From: Andrena cerasifolii
Lineage: Eukaryota > Arthropoda > Insecta > Hymenoptera > Andrenidae
Assembly (NCBI RefSeq): GCF_050908995.1
Contig: NC_135126.1
Coordinates: 4,092,001-4,156,000, forward strand
Length of the DNA stretch: 64,000 nucleotides
Direction: 5' to 3'
The translations under genes were made by a program, and so were the position numbers. Below the pieces are notes generated by a model. The model made no database searches and was not told the DNA's origin. It saw only the letters and a program-made list of their open reading frames with translations. Shown one piece after another: positions 1-10,735 of the stretch; the first letter of the stretch is position 1, and every line of letters begins with the position of its first letter.

Positions 1-338
1 GTTTCAACCGAACTGCTTGTCCAAGTTCCACGGTGCACAGTGCCTCCATATCCGCGATCAATCGATGGACAAATTTAAATGCTCACGTATATGTGAGGGG
101 TGAATAAATAGCAGCGTATTTATTTTAATCGCCCGATACTTGCAGCCTTCAATATCTTATTATATTCATTGAAGAAACGAGCAAGTAATATTTCTTCTTG
201 ATCGTAATGGAACATTGATAACGTCTATCCCTAAACAAATCATACTTTAAAAGTAGAACCTATTCTAAAGTATTTTAGACTTTAACCTTCCAAAGGTGCT
301 ACTATTAGGGACTTCCAAATGTCAAACGTCTTTATAAA

Positions 339-467
339 CCCTTTAGCGCCCAGTGCGATGTATACATCACCCTATTTTGAAGCGTCTAAAAAAATTCGAT
401 AGGTAGTAAATAATTTTGAGAAACTATCCCGGAAACCTTTGTTTTTGGGTGTCTAGGCGCTAAAGGG
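339..467. mobile_element. Short piggyBac-like MITE
   Basis: The left end CCCTTTAGCGCC (339-350) and the right end GGCGCTAAAGGG (456-467) are perfect 12-bp inverted repeats. The flanking tetramers are TAAA and TTCA, each one change from TTAA, the duplication piggyBac elements make. The 129-bp body has no coding capacity. The CCC..GGG ends and TTAA-like flanks fit an old non-autonomous piggyBac copy. Confidence 0.6.
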
Positions 468-3071
468 TTCAGAAACTTAGTCTGACGTTTCAACAGGGAT
501 TTAAAGCAGCCTTCAATTCTAAGCGAAATATAGAAATATTCATCCCAAAGAGAAAGGTCTTCCATGTGAAAATCTCAGGCAGTAGAGTCCTATTGTCTAC
601 GAATCCTACGATAATTCCAAGATAAACCGTGGACTTCTCAACTGGAGCGGGTGCCAGGCGCAAAGTAGAAGACGAAGGATTCTAAAAAAAGGTAAGCAGC
701 CCAGGGAACAATCGCAAGGCACGTGTAAATACACGCGGCGGCGCGCGCCCTTAACGCGAGGGTAGAGCCCCAGCGCGCGAGTAAAGGTCCTTTTTATGCG
801 TGCGGTCGCAAAGGCAGCGTAAAATTGAGTTACAGGGCAGTTTATTTTTTTATTAGCCAGGCCAACCCTGCCTGCGTTGCCTCGCCTGCCGCGCGGTTTC
901 AACGCGGAAAGGGTGGGTTTTTGCGGCCGACGGATTTCCCGATAGCGGTTTTATGGCGTGTCAACACGCTCTTACGCGGACGCTGTGTGCGCTGCCATGT
1001 GCACGTTGAATAGAAAAGAGAGAAGAAAAATATGTAGGGAAAAAGAGAGAGCGCGAGAGCGAGAGCGAGAGAGAGAGAAGAGAGTGGGGTGCACGCGATC
1101 CTGTCGCTACATCGAAACGATTGGGAGCGTGAATCGCGCGCGAACGTTCGAAGCGAGCCAGCCCCGCGATTAAAACTATATAGCTCCAATCAGGGTCCGT
1201 CACGCTTGTAAGTATGCGATTAATCGTGACCACTTATCGCGGCTGCGCGTTTATTCGCCGAGATTTCCGTGCCGGCGGATTACTCCGACTATCTAGCCCT
1301 CGAAATCTTTTAATAATCGGGCGCCCCGCGGTGATTGACAACTGGCGGTGAAATTTCTTGCAAACAAATCTCACGTGTGGCCGATAAAAAATTTCCTTCT
1401 GCGCAATTAGTAAAACAATTTTTCACCCTGTATGAAAAATACTGAACATACTTTGTGTTCGTTGGGAACACTTGAATACGATATCGTTGGCAAATAGGTA
1501 TTGCTAAATTTGTGGGGATTCGTCTAAACTTAACTTTGCAATTATGTAATAAATTTCAGTTTCCCACCCTGAATAGTTTCCCAAATATGTATACTTTAAA
1601 CGAAGAATAGAGATTCAAGTTCGAAGAGAAAGAAAAGTATAATTTCTCGACAAATCTATATATGTATTGATTCAATCACAGATTTTATATTCCCTTTATT
1701 GATTTGTTAATATTCCTAAGGTATTATCTCCAGAGTAGCGACAAAACTAACGGCGAATTTAGATTCACCAGGAGGGTTTCAAGAACGCTTTAGAATGATG
1801 TTCATCGTACGAGAATTATCGAAGAGTACTGGTACAAAATTGTCTCCCCACGCGTCTATCCGCGCCAATTCACTTCAGGATTGTTCATCTCCGCAGCCTC
1901 AGCCAGAGAAAACGCTAAGGGGATAATGAGGACAGGCAGCAGAGCCGCACGGTGGTAATAAGGTAGCGCGGTGAGCTGCTGGGATGCTAGTCACGTTTCT
2001 AGCTGCTGACAGCTGCGGCTTATACGTATGACGTGGTATCAACCCCAAAATTTCCCCGCCTAGGCACATCGTGTCATCGTTGCCCTAAGACCCTGGAATG
2101 CACTCCGACTCCCACCTGTCACACCACGCGATACCCACCCCTGTTAGCGTTCGACGGATTTTCTTTCACTCTCTATCGTCACTAATCGCTAACCATTGTT
2201 TGCAATCTCCGTTCAAGTAAACTTAATTCAATTAGTTAGAATCAAATTCGTTGTACTTCTATCTACTGTGAGCTGCGGTATAATAAAGTATCATTATTTT
2301 ATTCCGAAGAAATCTGTAGTTAAATTTGTATTTTATATATAAATTGATGATGATGGCAGCGTTATTCGAATGTAAAGAAACATTTATTGAAAGAAACAGA
2401 TAAGAGGTTTCGAAAGGATAGAATTTCTAAAATGTTATCCATACTTCTAAATTAGTTTCCTCTAAAGTGCTCGAGCGTTTCTAATAAGTCAAGGGCCTTC
2501 CCGTGCTATAACTATTTACAATCATCGAGGTATTCCACGATGAAGCGAATAGTTTCGGTAGATTGTCAAATACGAGGAGAACGGAGGCTGCACGCAGAGG
2601 ATACGTAGAATAACTTTACTTTGAGAGACCTTGATTTCACCATTTGAGTCATCGCCCCTCGCTTCGTAATTATTGATTTTCCGCGCTACCCTAACTGCCC
2701 TAACTTCATAGAGAAAGCAAGAGACAGGGAGAGCGGGAGACGGAGAAGAATACAACACGCGGGTAGAGTCGAAAATGCCTTTTGTCCCCTTCTCGCAGCA
2801 GATCACACACGGACAGCAACCCTACCACTACCGTGAATTAGCCCCGTCAATGATTTCACTAGCTTCTTATTTGCATACGACGAGATCTCTGAAGCCGGAG
2901 AAGCAACTTAAAACATTGCCCGCATTTGCTGTCGTTAAAGTCTCGACGGCACACAAGGGTCGAATGTTTTCCACCATCCCTTATTCCTACTGAATCCATA
3001 ATCGACTCCCCCCAACCGACAAACGGACCCAAAATACTTCACCACTACCCGTATTACAAAGAGACATTGAA
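468..3071. other. Non-coding, downstream intron of the large exon
   Basis: By the donor at 3079 this is intron on the minus strand. I looked for a following exon with C2HC or C2H2 finger spacing and saw none, so the next exon should lie beyond base 1. It contains a GA-rich tract near 1041-1084. CACCCTG motifs at about 1420 and 1566 resemble transposon ends but are unpaired. Confidence 0.5.
1041..1085. repeat. GA-rich microsatellite
   Basis: This is an imperfect GA/GAGC tract. It generates short Arg/Glu-rich and Ser/Leu-rich open frames that are artefacts. Confidence 0.85.
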
Positions 3072-3082
3072 ACTCTCACCTC
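3072..3082 (-). other. 5' splice site (donor) closing the large exon
   Basis: On the minus strand the exon reads ...CCGAG and is followed by GTGAGAGTT, a near-ideal donor. The last exon base is 3080. The codon is split after its first base (phase 1). Read-through would add only eleven residues before a TAA at 3054-3056, which supports splicing here rather than a natural C-terminus. Confidence 0.8.
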
Positions 3083-5073
3083 GGCTTAGACTGGACGGAG
3101 ACATGGACATTCCAGGCCTGCTCCCGTCAAACGTACCAGGCCTCTCGGGCAATTTCATGACACTCTCCTGCTGGCCCGTACCACTCCCAGACGATACATC
3201 TGCCCCCGTGGTAGGGCTGGAGGTGGTCGTGCTGGTCGAGACAGACGTGGTAGCGATACTAGTCACATTGCTCCCGTTCCCGTTCCCGCTGGTACTGGCA
3301 TTGCTGCCCGTGCTGCCGCTACTGTTGCTGTTCGTGCTTTTGCTGGCGACGTTGCTGCCGCAGTTGCCGCCGTTGCTGCCGCAGTTGCCGCCGTTGCTGG
3401 CGACGTTACTGCCGCTGGTCGAGCCACCGCTCGCTGTATTACAACTGCTGACGGCCGTCACACTGACCACTCCTTCCCTAGCTATGTCTTGAATGGCACT
3501 AGCCGCTCTCGAACCGACCCCCGCTGGTTGAAGAATCGTATACTGTTTCGAGGAATCGGGACTGGTCACCGCGGGAAGGCCACCGGTCGGGCTTTTAGTA
3601 CCTGTCACAGCGCTCGGTGACACCTCGTGCCTCGTCACGTGATGGACGACCTCCTCCTTGGATGATTTCAGCTGCAGCAACGAGACGCTGGAGGAATGCT
3701 TGTCCTCCGTGGTGGGCGATATCCCTGTAACAGGTTGCGGCGTCGGCATCGTGGGTCCTGGTCCAGGTGTGGGGTAACCGACAAACGTGGCCGATGCCGG
3801 GTACGGGCCGATGGGTGGAGGCACGGTCACGGACGGCGTACCGCGGCCAGTCGCCTTCGTGTGGTCCGTGTTTGGCGGCCTAAAGGCGGACGTCGCAGAG
3901 AACGGAGAATTCGACGGCGGCGAGGACGAAGAGGAGGTGGTGGCAGCTGTCGTCAGCTTCATACTGCTCTCACTGTACTGTCTATGATAATTCGAGTATA
4001 GATGCGGCTGGTGCTGATGCTGCCTGGCAGCGTTCTGCGGCGATTGCCCGTTTCTGCACGCACGATCCCTGTCCCTGTCGTTCATCTTATCCCTATCAAC
4101 GTCGTCCTTCTCGGCGCTTGGATCGGACATGTCGATCTCCAGCTCGTTCGACGAGTCGTCTACCAGCTCGTTAAAGTCTGGTGGATCGTACCTGGAGTAC
4201 TTCTCTGTCTGACGACCTTGGGGATCCACGTGGCCACCCACCATGTTTCTGTCATTCCGATCCTTGTTCGATAAAGATCTCACTGGCACTGGCCTTATCT
4301 TGCCTTGCTCGCTGCTTACGTGGCCCTGGAGGTTCGCGCCCTCGTTGTCCACTTTCAGAAGATTGTCCAGGTCCTTTTTGACTTTGCTCGGGTGCTGTTG
4401 CTGCTTCGTTACGTCCAGCTGCTTTAATTGCTGCTGAGACTTGCCGCCTCGGTCCTGCTGGCCGCGGAACGTTATCACATCTTTCAGGGAACAGCCTGCC
4501 TCGTTGCTCGTGGTCGAGGAGTTCGATACCGATGGAGGCGACAGCTTTGGGTTCTCCTTCTTCTCCTCGAACAGATTCTCGAAATTCGACTCGTACTTGT
4601 CCTCGTCCGAGTTCCCTCTCTGATACAGGGAACCCCTCGGACCGGGCCAGCTTCCAGACAGGCTTTTCAAGGCTGCCTCGGTTTCTCTGATCAGAGTCTC
4701 GTCGTCCTCGGGCTCCTCCGAGTGTTTGCTCGACTTTCTCGCCGGGCTGCCAGAGTTCCCAGCGGCGAACGCGCGTTTCTTTTGCGGCAGCGGTATGCTC
4801 TTGCTCAGTTCGCTGGCGTCCAGAGACTTTCGCGTCTCGTCGTCCCGCGCGCTTTTCCTCCTCCGTTTCGCAGCAGCATCAGCTGTCTCCATTTCTTGGG
4901 GAACGGCCGTTTGCCCGCCCTTCTTGCTCATCAACGGTTGCTGTTGCTGAAACGACTGCTGTTGTTGCTGCTGCGGTTGCTTAGGGTTCGGGCTGACAGA
5001 CTCTGCTTCCAGCTTCCGTTTTTTGAGATGAGCCATCGCATTCTGGCCGCCTGGCACGCTGGTCAGTTCCACC
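3080..5073 (-). CDS. Large exon of a nuclear low-complexity protein; candidate MYT1/ST18-type (or jing-type) transcription factor
   Basis: This is one long exon of a spliced gene, about 664 residues, open throughout. The frame opens ELTSVPGGQNAMAHLKKRKLE. The ATG at 5034-5036 has G at -3 and +4, so it could be the start codon, or the frame may continue from an upstream exon. In order it shows a basic KKRK patch, a Gln-rich run, a second basic patch (KRRRK), an acidic stretch with LIRETEAALKSLSG, the segment YESNFENLFEEKK, an acidic NELVDD region, a Ser/Pro-rich middle, the segment YTILQPAGVGSRAASAIQDI, and a long Ser/Thr/Gly/Asn tail with a short SNGGNCG duplication. No folded domain is visible. 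The basic patches suggest a nuclear protein. The acidic RET..(A/S)LK.L motif after a KKRK patch resembles the region after the first C2HC finger of MYT1-like factors. That is a recollection, not an alignment, and jing/AEBP2 is an alternative. Existence as coding exon is near certain; family assignment is about 0.35. Confidence 0.85.
3352..3393 (-). repeat. 21-bp tandem duplication inside the exon
   Basis: A 21-base unit is present twice in the exon, in frame, giving two copies of SNGGNCG in the Ser/Gly/Asn-rich tail. It is a coding minisatellite and probably varies in length between individuals or species. Confidence 0.8.
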
Positions 5074-5100
5074 CTGGAACACACAAAATTCCAGAGGATC
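5073..5100 (-). other. 3' splice site (acceptor) opening the large exon
   Basis: The minus strand reads CTGGAATTTTGTGTGTTCCAG and then G GTG GAA CTG. This gives a pyrimidine-biased tract, a YAG acceptor and an open frame behind it. CCTGATC slightly upstream could serve as a branch point. The exon would begin with the third base of a codon. If the ATG at 5034-5036 is the true start, the first 37 bases are 5' UTR. Confidence 0.65.
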
Positions 5101-8100
5101 AGGAAATCTGCTCTCTCGTCGGATGCATGGATGCAGGCGAGCTCGATTCACCAGCGGAATCTCGTAGCTCAAGGTCGGCGCGATCTAACGAAACCACCGC
5201 TCACAGCTGGCTATCGTGTTTTAGCTCTGTCGGTTTCAAAGCACTCGGACCACCCGTCTTCTCAATGCGTGTGTCGCTTTTACTTTCGTGTTTTCTAGTT
5301 TACTTAACCGTGCATCGAAAGCCTAAAGGACCGTCTGCCAAGAAACTTCACCTGAATGCCATCGAGGGGCTGTCGAGGGGCCGTCGAGGACGTCGCCCCG
5401 TGTCCAGGGGACCGTTCCATCCAAGTCCAGACGTTCCAATCTCCAAAAATGAACAGCTGCCAGCGAACCCCTTTCCTCTCCTTCGATCAAACACTCTCTC
5501 TCTCTCTCCCTCTCTCTCCCTCTCCCTTTCCCTCTCCCTCTCCCTCTCCCCCTCTCCCCGTAACTTTCTTACTGTCTTAGACTGGACTCGATAATCGTCC
5601 ACACGATCGTCGTGCACGTACCCAACGCACGCGCGCGGGCGCCACCACGTCTGTTCACGCACCAGTAGCACGCGTTTGCTCGTTGACCCGCCGTGTCAAG
5701 TACGGACGGACATTTGCGTGGCGCAAGTGCGCGGCTGGCCCTTCCAGATAGGGTGCTCGCGAGCTACTGTGCTATGTTTAAGTCGGCACGGGGGTGGCGA
5801 TCTTCCACAGCCGCATGGGAGGGGGGACGAAGGCTTGCGCGGGCAACCGGTAGCTTCTGCTTCGCCGCGAAAAGTGGGGGCGGGTTCTGCGCACTGTCCA
5901 CCCCTTTCAGCTTAGCCTGGAACCGCGATTCCCAGCCTCTCAGCACATCCCCTTGCTCGCCTCGCCACCCCCTGCGATAGCAGAGAAGGGAACACCACCC
6001 CAGGACGGTACACCAGCCTGCTCCGTGTGTTGGGATACGTGGGCCGTGCACCTCCGTTCGCGTATATTCGCCCACATCTCAACTTCCACCACCCCCGTTT
6101 CTCGTCTCTACCTACGCGTACCTGTGCTACCTGCTTCTCTCCTCTGCTTTAACAGTGTCCTGGCAACGCTGATTCCTCCAGACCTCTGCCTTTTCTGCTC
6201 TCTTTGCTTTTTCCTTTTACATCTCTCGAGCTCGCCGTGACGTCGCCCAACCCCACCCCGCCCCGTGTAACGAGCAACGTCCAAGTAAAAGTAGAGTAAA
6301 CGGCGACGAACCGTACGTTCACCACGCGATTGGCGATGTGGCTTCGTTTAAATACGCGAATGGCAGTTGTAACGGTCAATATAATAGATTTGTGTCGTAT
6401 TAGGGGAAATTGCTACTGACTCAATTTGATTTCTTGCAGTTATTGAGTACATCATTGTTCATACACAGGTTTGATACTGTTCAACAAAGGTTCTTTAGGT
6501 TTCTTCAAGTTCTAACGCGTAAGTTAACACACTCAGGTTAGCGAATGCTTCATTATTCTTAGAACACTTCCTGAGAGATTTGAACTCTTAGAAAGTAGGT
6601 ACAGGATGGATGTTAACGTCACCCGGAGAGACCAATTAATTCAACGTTTGACAACGCCTGCGTACAGGCCGAGACGAGTTAATCCGCCAGGAAAGTTTCA
6701 TAATCGCACCCCATGCAAGAGGTGTAACAAGTATCCCTGACACAGTGCTAATTACTTTTCCCGTACTTTCTCGCCACGAACGGTCGTGGAAATCTATATT
6801 TTCAAACGCCAGGCATCCCTCGGCCTGCCCGCACGGTTTAGAGCGATAGCGGGAACCTACAGCTCGAATTAGATAAACCCAGACAGCAAGAGGCGGTGCA
6901 GGAAGAAGAAGAAGAGCAGGATCAGCGTCGGCGCTTAGCAGAGCTTCCAAGGATCTGGGTAGTGAGAGAGGGCTTTCCTTAAACCCTAAACCCATCCTCA
7001 GACCGCTGCTGGCTCCGAGTTTAGAGCAACGAACTCCTAGAAAGGATCGCGGCAAGAGAATGCCGGCCCTCCGACCAAAATCGGAAGTTAAATCGCACCG
7101 ACGGCTTAAGACATTATCACTTTTCTTCGCCCGACCAACGCCTCGTTGGTCCAGCAGCCGGTTGTCGAGTTCGAGAGAACGCGGCGGGAGAAAGAGAGGA
7201 GCGGACAGGCGAGGAGCACGGAACAGCTCGAATCCCTTCCAGTTAGGGATCAATGCTTCCTCGTCCACCCTCCAATTACGTGTCATCCCTTATGGCCTGT
7301 GGGGAATAATTAGAAAGCAGCCCTTCTCTCGGGCCGAGTGCCTTCGCTCCCGAACGTATCGCGAAAAGATTAGTTTCGTTTTCGTAGCTGAAGGGTCACC
7401 GTGCGCTGTTAAAGTCTCTGCTTCAGCCGGGCGACTATTGCTGCGTTTTTCTTTTTTCATTTCATCGTGACGAAGTAGCGGAAAGAAACAGCTTTCGCGA
7501 GAGGAATCAAATTTTCGATGGTTAATATAGTATCTCGAGGATAGACTCGATAAACACAAAGTATTTGGCTCAATGATAACGCGGCGGCTGTAGAGCCTGC
7601 ACCAGCAGATAACGGCCCTCCCTCTCAACAGACATGAAGATTCTCGACACCTCAAAATCCGTACTCGTCAATTAATTAGCAAGTGTCGTCCGCGGAGGTG
7701 GAGATGGTTACCCAAGAACACGAGGCTGTCGAGCGGACGATGGTGCCTTGGCTGAAGGGATTAGAGTATTAGGCGACGTCACGTCACTAGAGTCTAAAGG
7801 AGCCTTCTTGGAACTGTGCTCTTAGAGATAGCCCAAACTTACACACCCCCGCCTTACCGATGCTTCTTTAGCTATCCTCCCTCTACCCCTCTCTCATCAT
7901 CTTTCCCCCTTGGTCGACGCTGGTCTTGGCGTCCTTCCTCGAGCCCTCGACAATTCCAATTAGATAAACCACCGATGGATCACAGTACTCTTAGCGCTCC
8001 TATTAACTCGTTACGAAATTATGTCAAAGTCACTGAAATTCTGAAATACTCGAGTTAATGACTGCTTTTGCGAAAGATGTCGCTTCCTGGACGATGAAAA

Positions 8101-9513
8101 CGCCTTCATTCTCTGTTTTTAATACAGCGTACGCTTTGGAAAGTGAGATCCTCCTTTATTCGTACTTGCTGTTATGGGGGTGTACGAGAAGACGACTTCG
8201 CGTGTATTATTTGCAAGAAATTTTAATATTTCTTATGAATATCCTGCAGTTACTTGAATAAAGCCTCCGTTACTGTATCCCAAATGAAGTAGAATCATTT
8301 TCGTCACTCCCATACCGTCTGAACACCAGCCGAGGGTGTTCTCGCGAAAGGAACTCGTATATCTTTTTCTCGCCGCGACGTTTAAGGGCGCTAGGCGAAC
8401 GCCGGATAATTTAGGGGTCTCTCACGCGTGGATAATGGGGAACTTGGCTAATGCACCCCACTTGGCACCACGTGGATTCGCGTGAGTTTTGCGACTCGGG
8501 GTCTTTCCTTTCCTCTTGGCTTTTCTTAAATACTCAGCGAAAGTACAAGGTTCATTGGGTGTAATTTTAAGCAAGTCCAGAGAATTCGCAATCACAAATT
8601 TACATTTTTCAACGAAAACAGTATTACTTATTGAAAATGTCTGCCTTGAAAACTAATAAGGGGTAGAACACCTAAAAGAACACATCTAAATGTGTCTGCT
8701 ATTTTTAAACGACACGAAAGTGACACAGACGAAAAAAGAATTATTTTTTCATTAGCATATTTCCCGCTTCAAACTGAGCAACTGAAGTCTGCATCACTAC
8801 TTCATAACTTTACACAAAATGGAGATATACAATTGTTCATATTTATGTTTCCCAGCCTGTGCTAATTGATTGACCCTTAATCACCATTCTTTAGCATAAA
8901 TAACCGTTCAAACGGATTGGAAAACTCAAAATCACTAATTATAAGCAGCAGGAAATCGTAGAAGTGAACAATCGCGAGCAGGAATGCCGTGAACTCTTAT
9001 TTAGCAGACTCAGAAGTACCGCTGTGCGCTATTGTCTGACCATAGACGGGGGCATTCTACTGAATCCGATCCCCGCCCGAGAAACCTAACGAATTGGCTT
9101 TATTTCCAAGGGGATTTCGCGATGCTGCCGCTGTTCTCTGTCAAGCTGCCCCCGCGCCAGTGTTCGAGGGAAGATTTTAAAGCGGACTCGTGTCCCAGCA
9201 TCGCTGCAAACCGACGGAAGAGCGCTGTGACTGGGACAGCTGGACATCGCTCCAGCGTTCGGCTCCGGGGAATACCTCGTCCCTTTGTTAACTATCCGCC
9301 CTTACGTCAACCACTTCGCCCCTTTTCTTTTCCTCTCGCTCCCTCCACCCACTGTGCCCCAGCTCGCAGACTGACGTCTTAAACCAATCGAATTCTGATC
9401 AAATATTTAGCGCTGCCGGGGCCAACGCTTTAAGTGGCTCCTCCATCGCTGGACCCTGTTCCTCTGCAGAAAACACCTTACATCGTTGTCCCGTTCCATC
9501 GAGTCTCTCTCTG
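5101..9513. other. Non-coding, upstream intron or promoter-side DNA of the minus-strand gene
   Basis: No supported exon was found. The part around 5600-6250 is GC-rich with many CpG and C-rich runs. The 216-codon open frame on the minus strand at 6636-7286 has no domain or sensible composition. Confidence 0.45.
5493..5558. repeat. CT / CCCTCT microsatellite
   Basis: This is a pyrimidine tract of CT and CCCTCT units about 65 bp long. It is located roughly 400 bp upstream of the acceptor of the minus-strand exon. Confidence 0.9.
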
Positions 9514-9531
9514 CCCCCCCCCCCCTCCCCC
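9514..9531. repeat. Poly-C tract
   Basis: Twelve consecutive C residues are followed by T and five more C. The length is prone to sequencing error. Confidence 0.9.
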
Positions 9532-10288
9532 TGCTCTAAGCCACTCCAACTTGGAAATATAGTCCCTTATTTTTGGAAGTTTCGAGTGGTCCCACGTAGC
9601 TGAAACGACTCCAACAATGCTGTCTTGTAAAGTGACCTAAAGTGACCTCCCTACCTTCTATTCAATTTTAATCAAGTCCCCTTACTAACCCTTATTTTAT
9701 TTCTTCTTTACCTAACCAAAATATCGTCGTTCTTACAATTACAGTAAAGTTTCGGGAAAAGAGAACCTTTGCTTGAAATATTTTAACAGGAAGGGGAACG
9801 CGAATGTTCGCGACACTGTTCCGATGGAAGCGTGATTCAGACCGTTCATTTCTCTGTAGCAAAGTGCACCAAGAGGTCCCTGCTTCGATTAACGGTCCGG
9901 CCATGGATCAACGGGCCCGCTCGAAACCGGAGGACGCCTTTTTTGTCCCTTTCAGCATACGGCAATACGTCACGCGTCCCGGTTTCGGGGCGTAATTAAA
10001 GAGAGCGCAGAACAGCATGACGCCTCGGGCCTGTCTGGGGTAAGGAGCGGGGCGAGACGGCGGGCGGCGAGGGTGTGGGGTATAAGGGATGTGTTTTACC
10101 GAGGGATACTTATACCATCCCTACGCGGCACATATTTTCATATAACAAAACCATCTGCGTGCCGCGCATAACAAATTTCAACTGATTTATAGTGAGGTCG
10201 GCCGTAGGCGGGCGCAAATTTTCGCAGTTACGCCGACGCCCGGCGTCAGGAACTCGGACGACGCCGGCGCTTCTTTACGCCGATTTAT

Positions 10289-10735
10289 ATACAGGGTGGC
10301 CCGTTATTGGGGATGGGATCGGTGAAAGGGTGGAGTGAAATTTTTGCGAACGAGCCTTGCCATCGTCGGGGAAAGGTATTTGGTTGTAACTATTGAGGTG
10401 AAAAGTGAAATGTATTCACTTCAGAACAGTGGTCGAATTATTCTTTGAAAATGGGAAACAGTGCAACGCGATACACAATGCATCGCTGGTGTAATATTGA
10501 AGATAAATTAAGCATAGTTATTGCGATACTAGAGAAGGATGCAGAAACGTGGAGTAACGAAATTTGCACGCGCCTCGATGTTTCTCGAGTCACACATGAG
10601 AGAAATTGGAAAGGACGCGTCTGTAAGTTTCACACTGATATCTGCGAGGAACGCAACCCTAAAGGGTTCCACGAAGGGGGTTGCAAAGTCGGGTATGTAC
10701 AGAGAAGGGCAAAGGGGGATGGGGGGTAGTAAGAA
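10289..10735 (+). mobile_element. Degraded Tc1/mariner-type (IS630-like) transposon remnant
   Basis: The left boundary is suggested by ATACAGGGTGGCCCGTTATT at 10289, a motif that recurs with two changes at 18221. About 120 bp on, the plus strand reads FRTVVELFFENGKQCNAIHN (about 10420-10480), and then after a frame change ILEKDAETWSNEICTRLDVS and SRVTHERNWK (about 10520-10610). The second part has the spacing of a helix-turn-helix, like the N-terminal DNA-binding region of these transposases. The catalytic domain is missing and at least one frameshift is present. The right end was not found, so the end coordinate is approximate. Confidence 0.45.
10414..10640 (+). pseudogene. N-terminal transposase fragment, frameshifted
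   Basis: Two short coding-like stretches in different frames together look like the helix-turn-helix head of a Tc1/mariner-type transposase. The first runs VVELFFENGKQCNAIHN before a stop. The second carries EICTRLDVSRVTHERNWK, with the hydrophobic and VS..T spacing of a recognition helix. No DDE/D catalytic residues follow. The product would be non-functional. Confidence 0.4.

Noticed and set aside
2926..3492. 188-codon plus-strand open frame rich in Leu/Pro/Val
   Set aside because: It is the antisense of the Ser/Gly/Asn-rich tail of the minus-strand exon.
4428..5594. 388-codon plus-strand open frame
   Set aside because: It lies mostly opposite the minus-strand exon and then runs into a CT microsatellite. 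It is Leu/Arg/Ser-rich as expected for an antisense shadow.
6636..7286. 216-codon minus-strand open frame
   Set aside because: No motif, Ser/Arg/Leu-rich, with an overlapping plus-strand frame. No splice or start context supports it.
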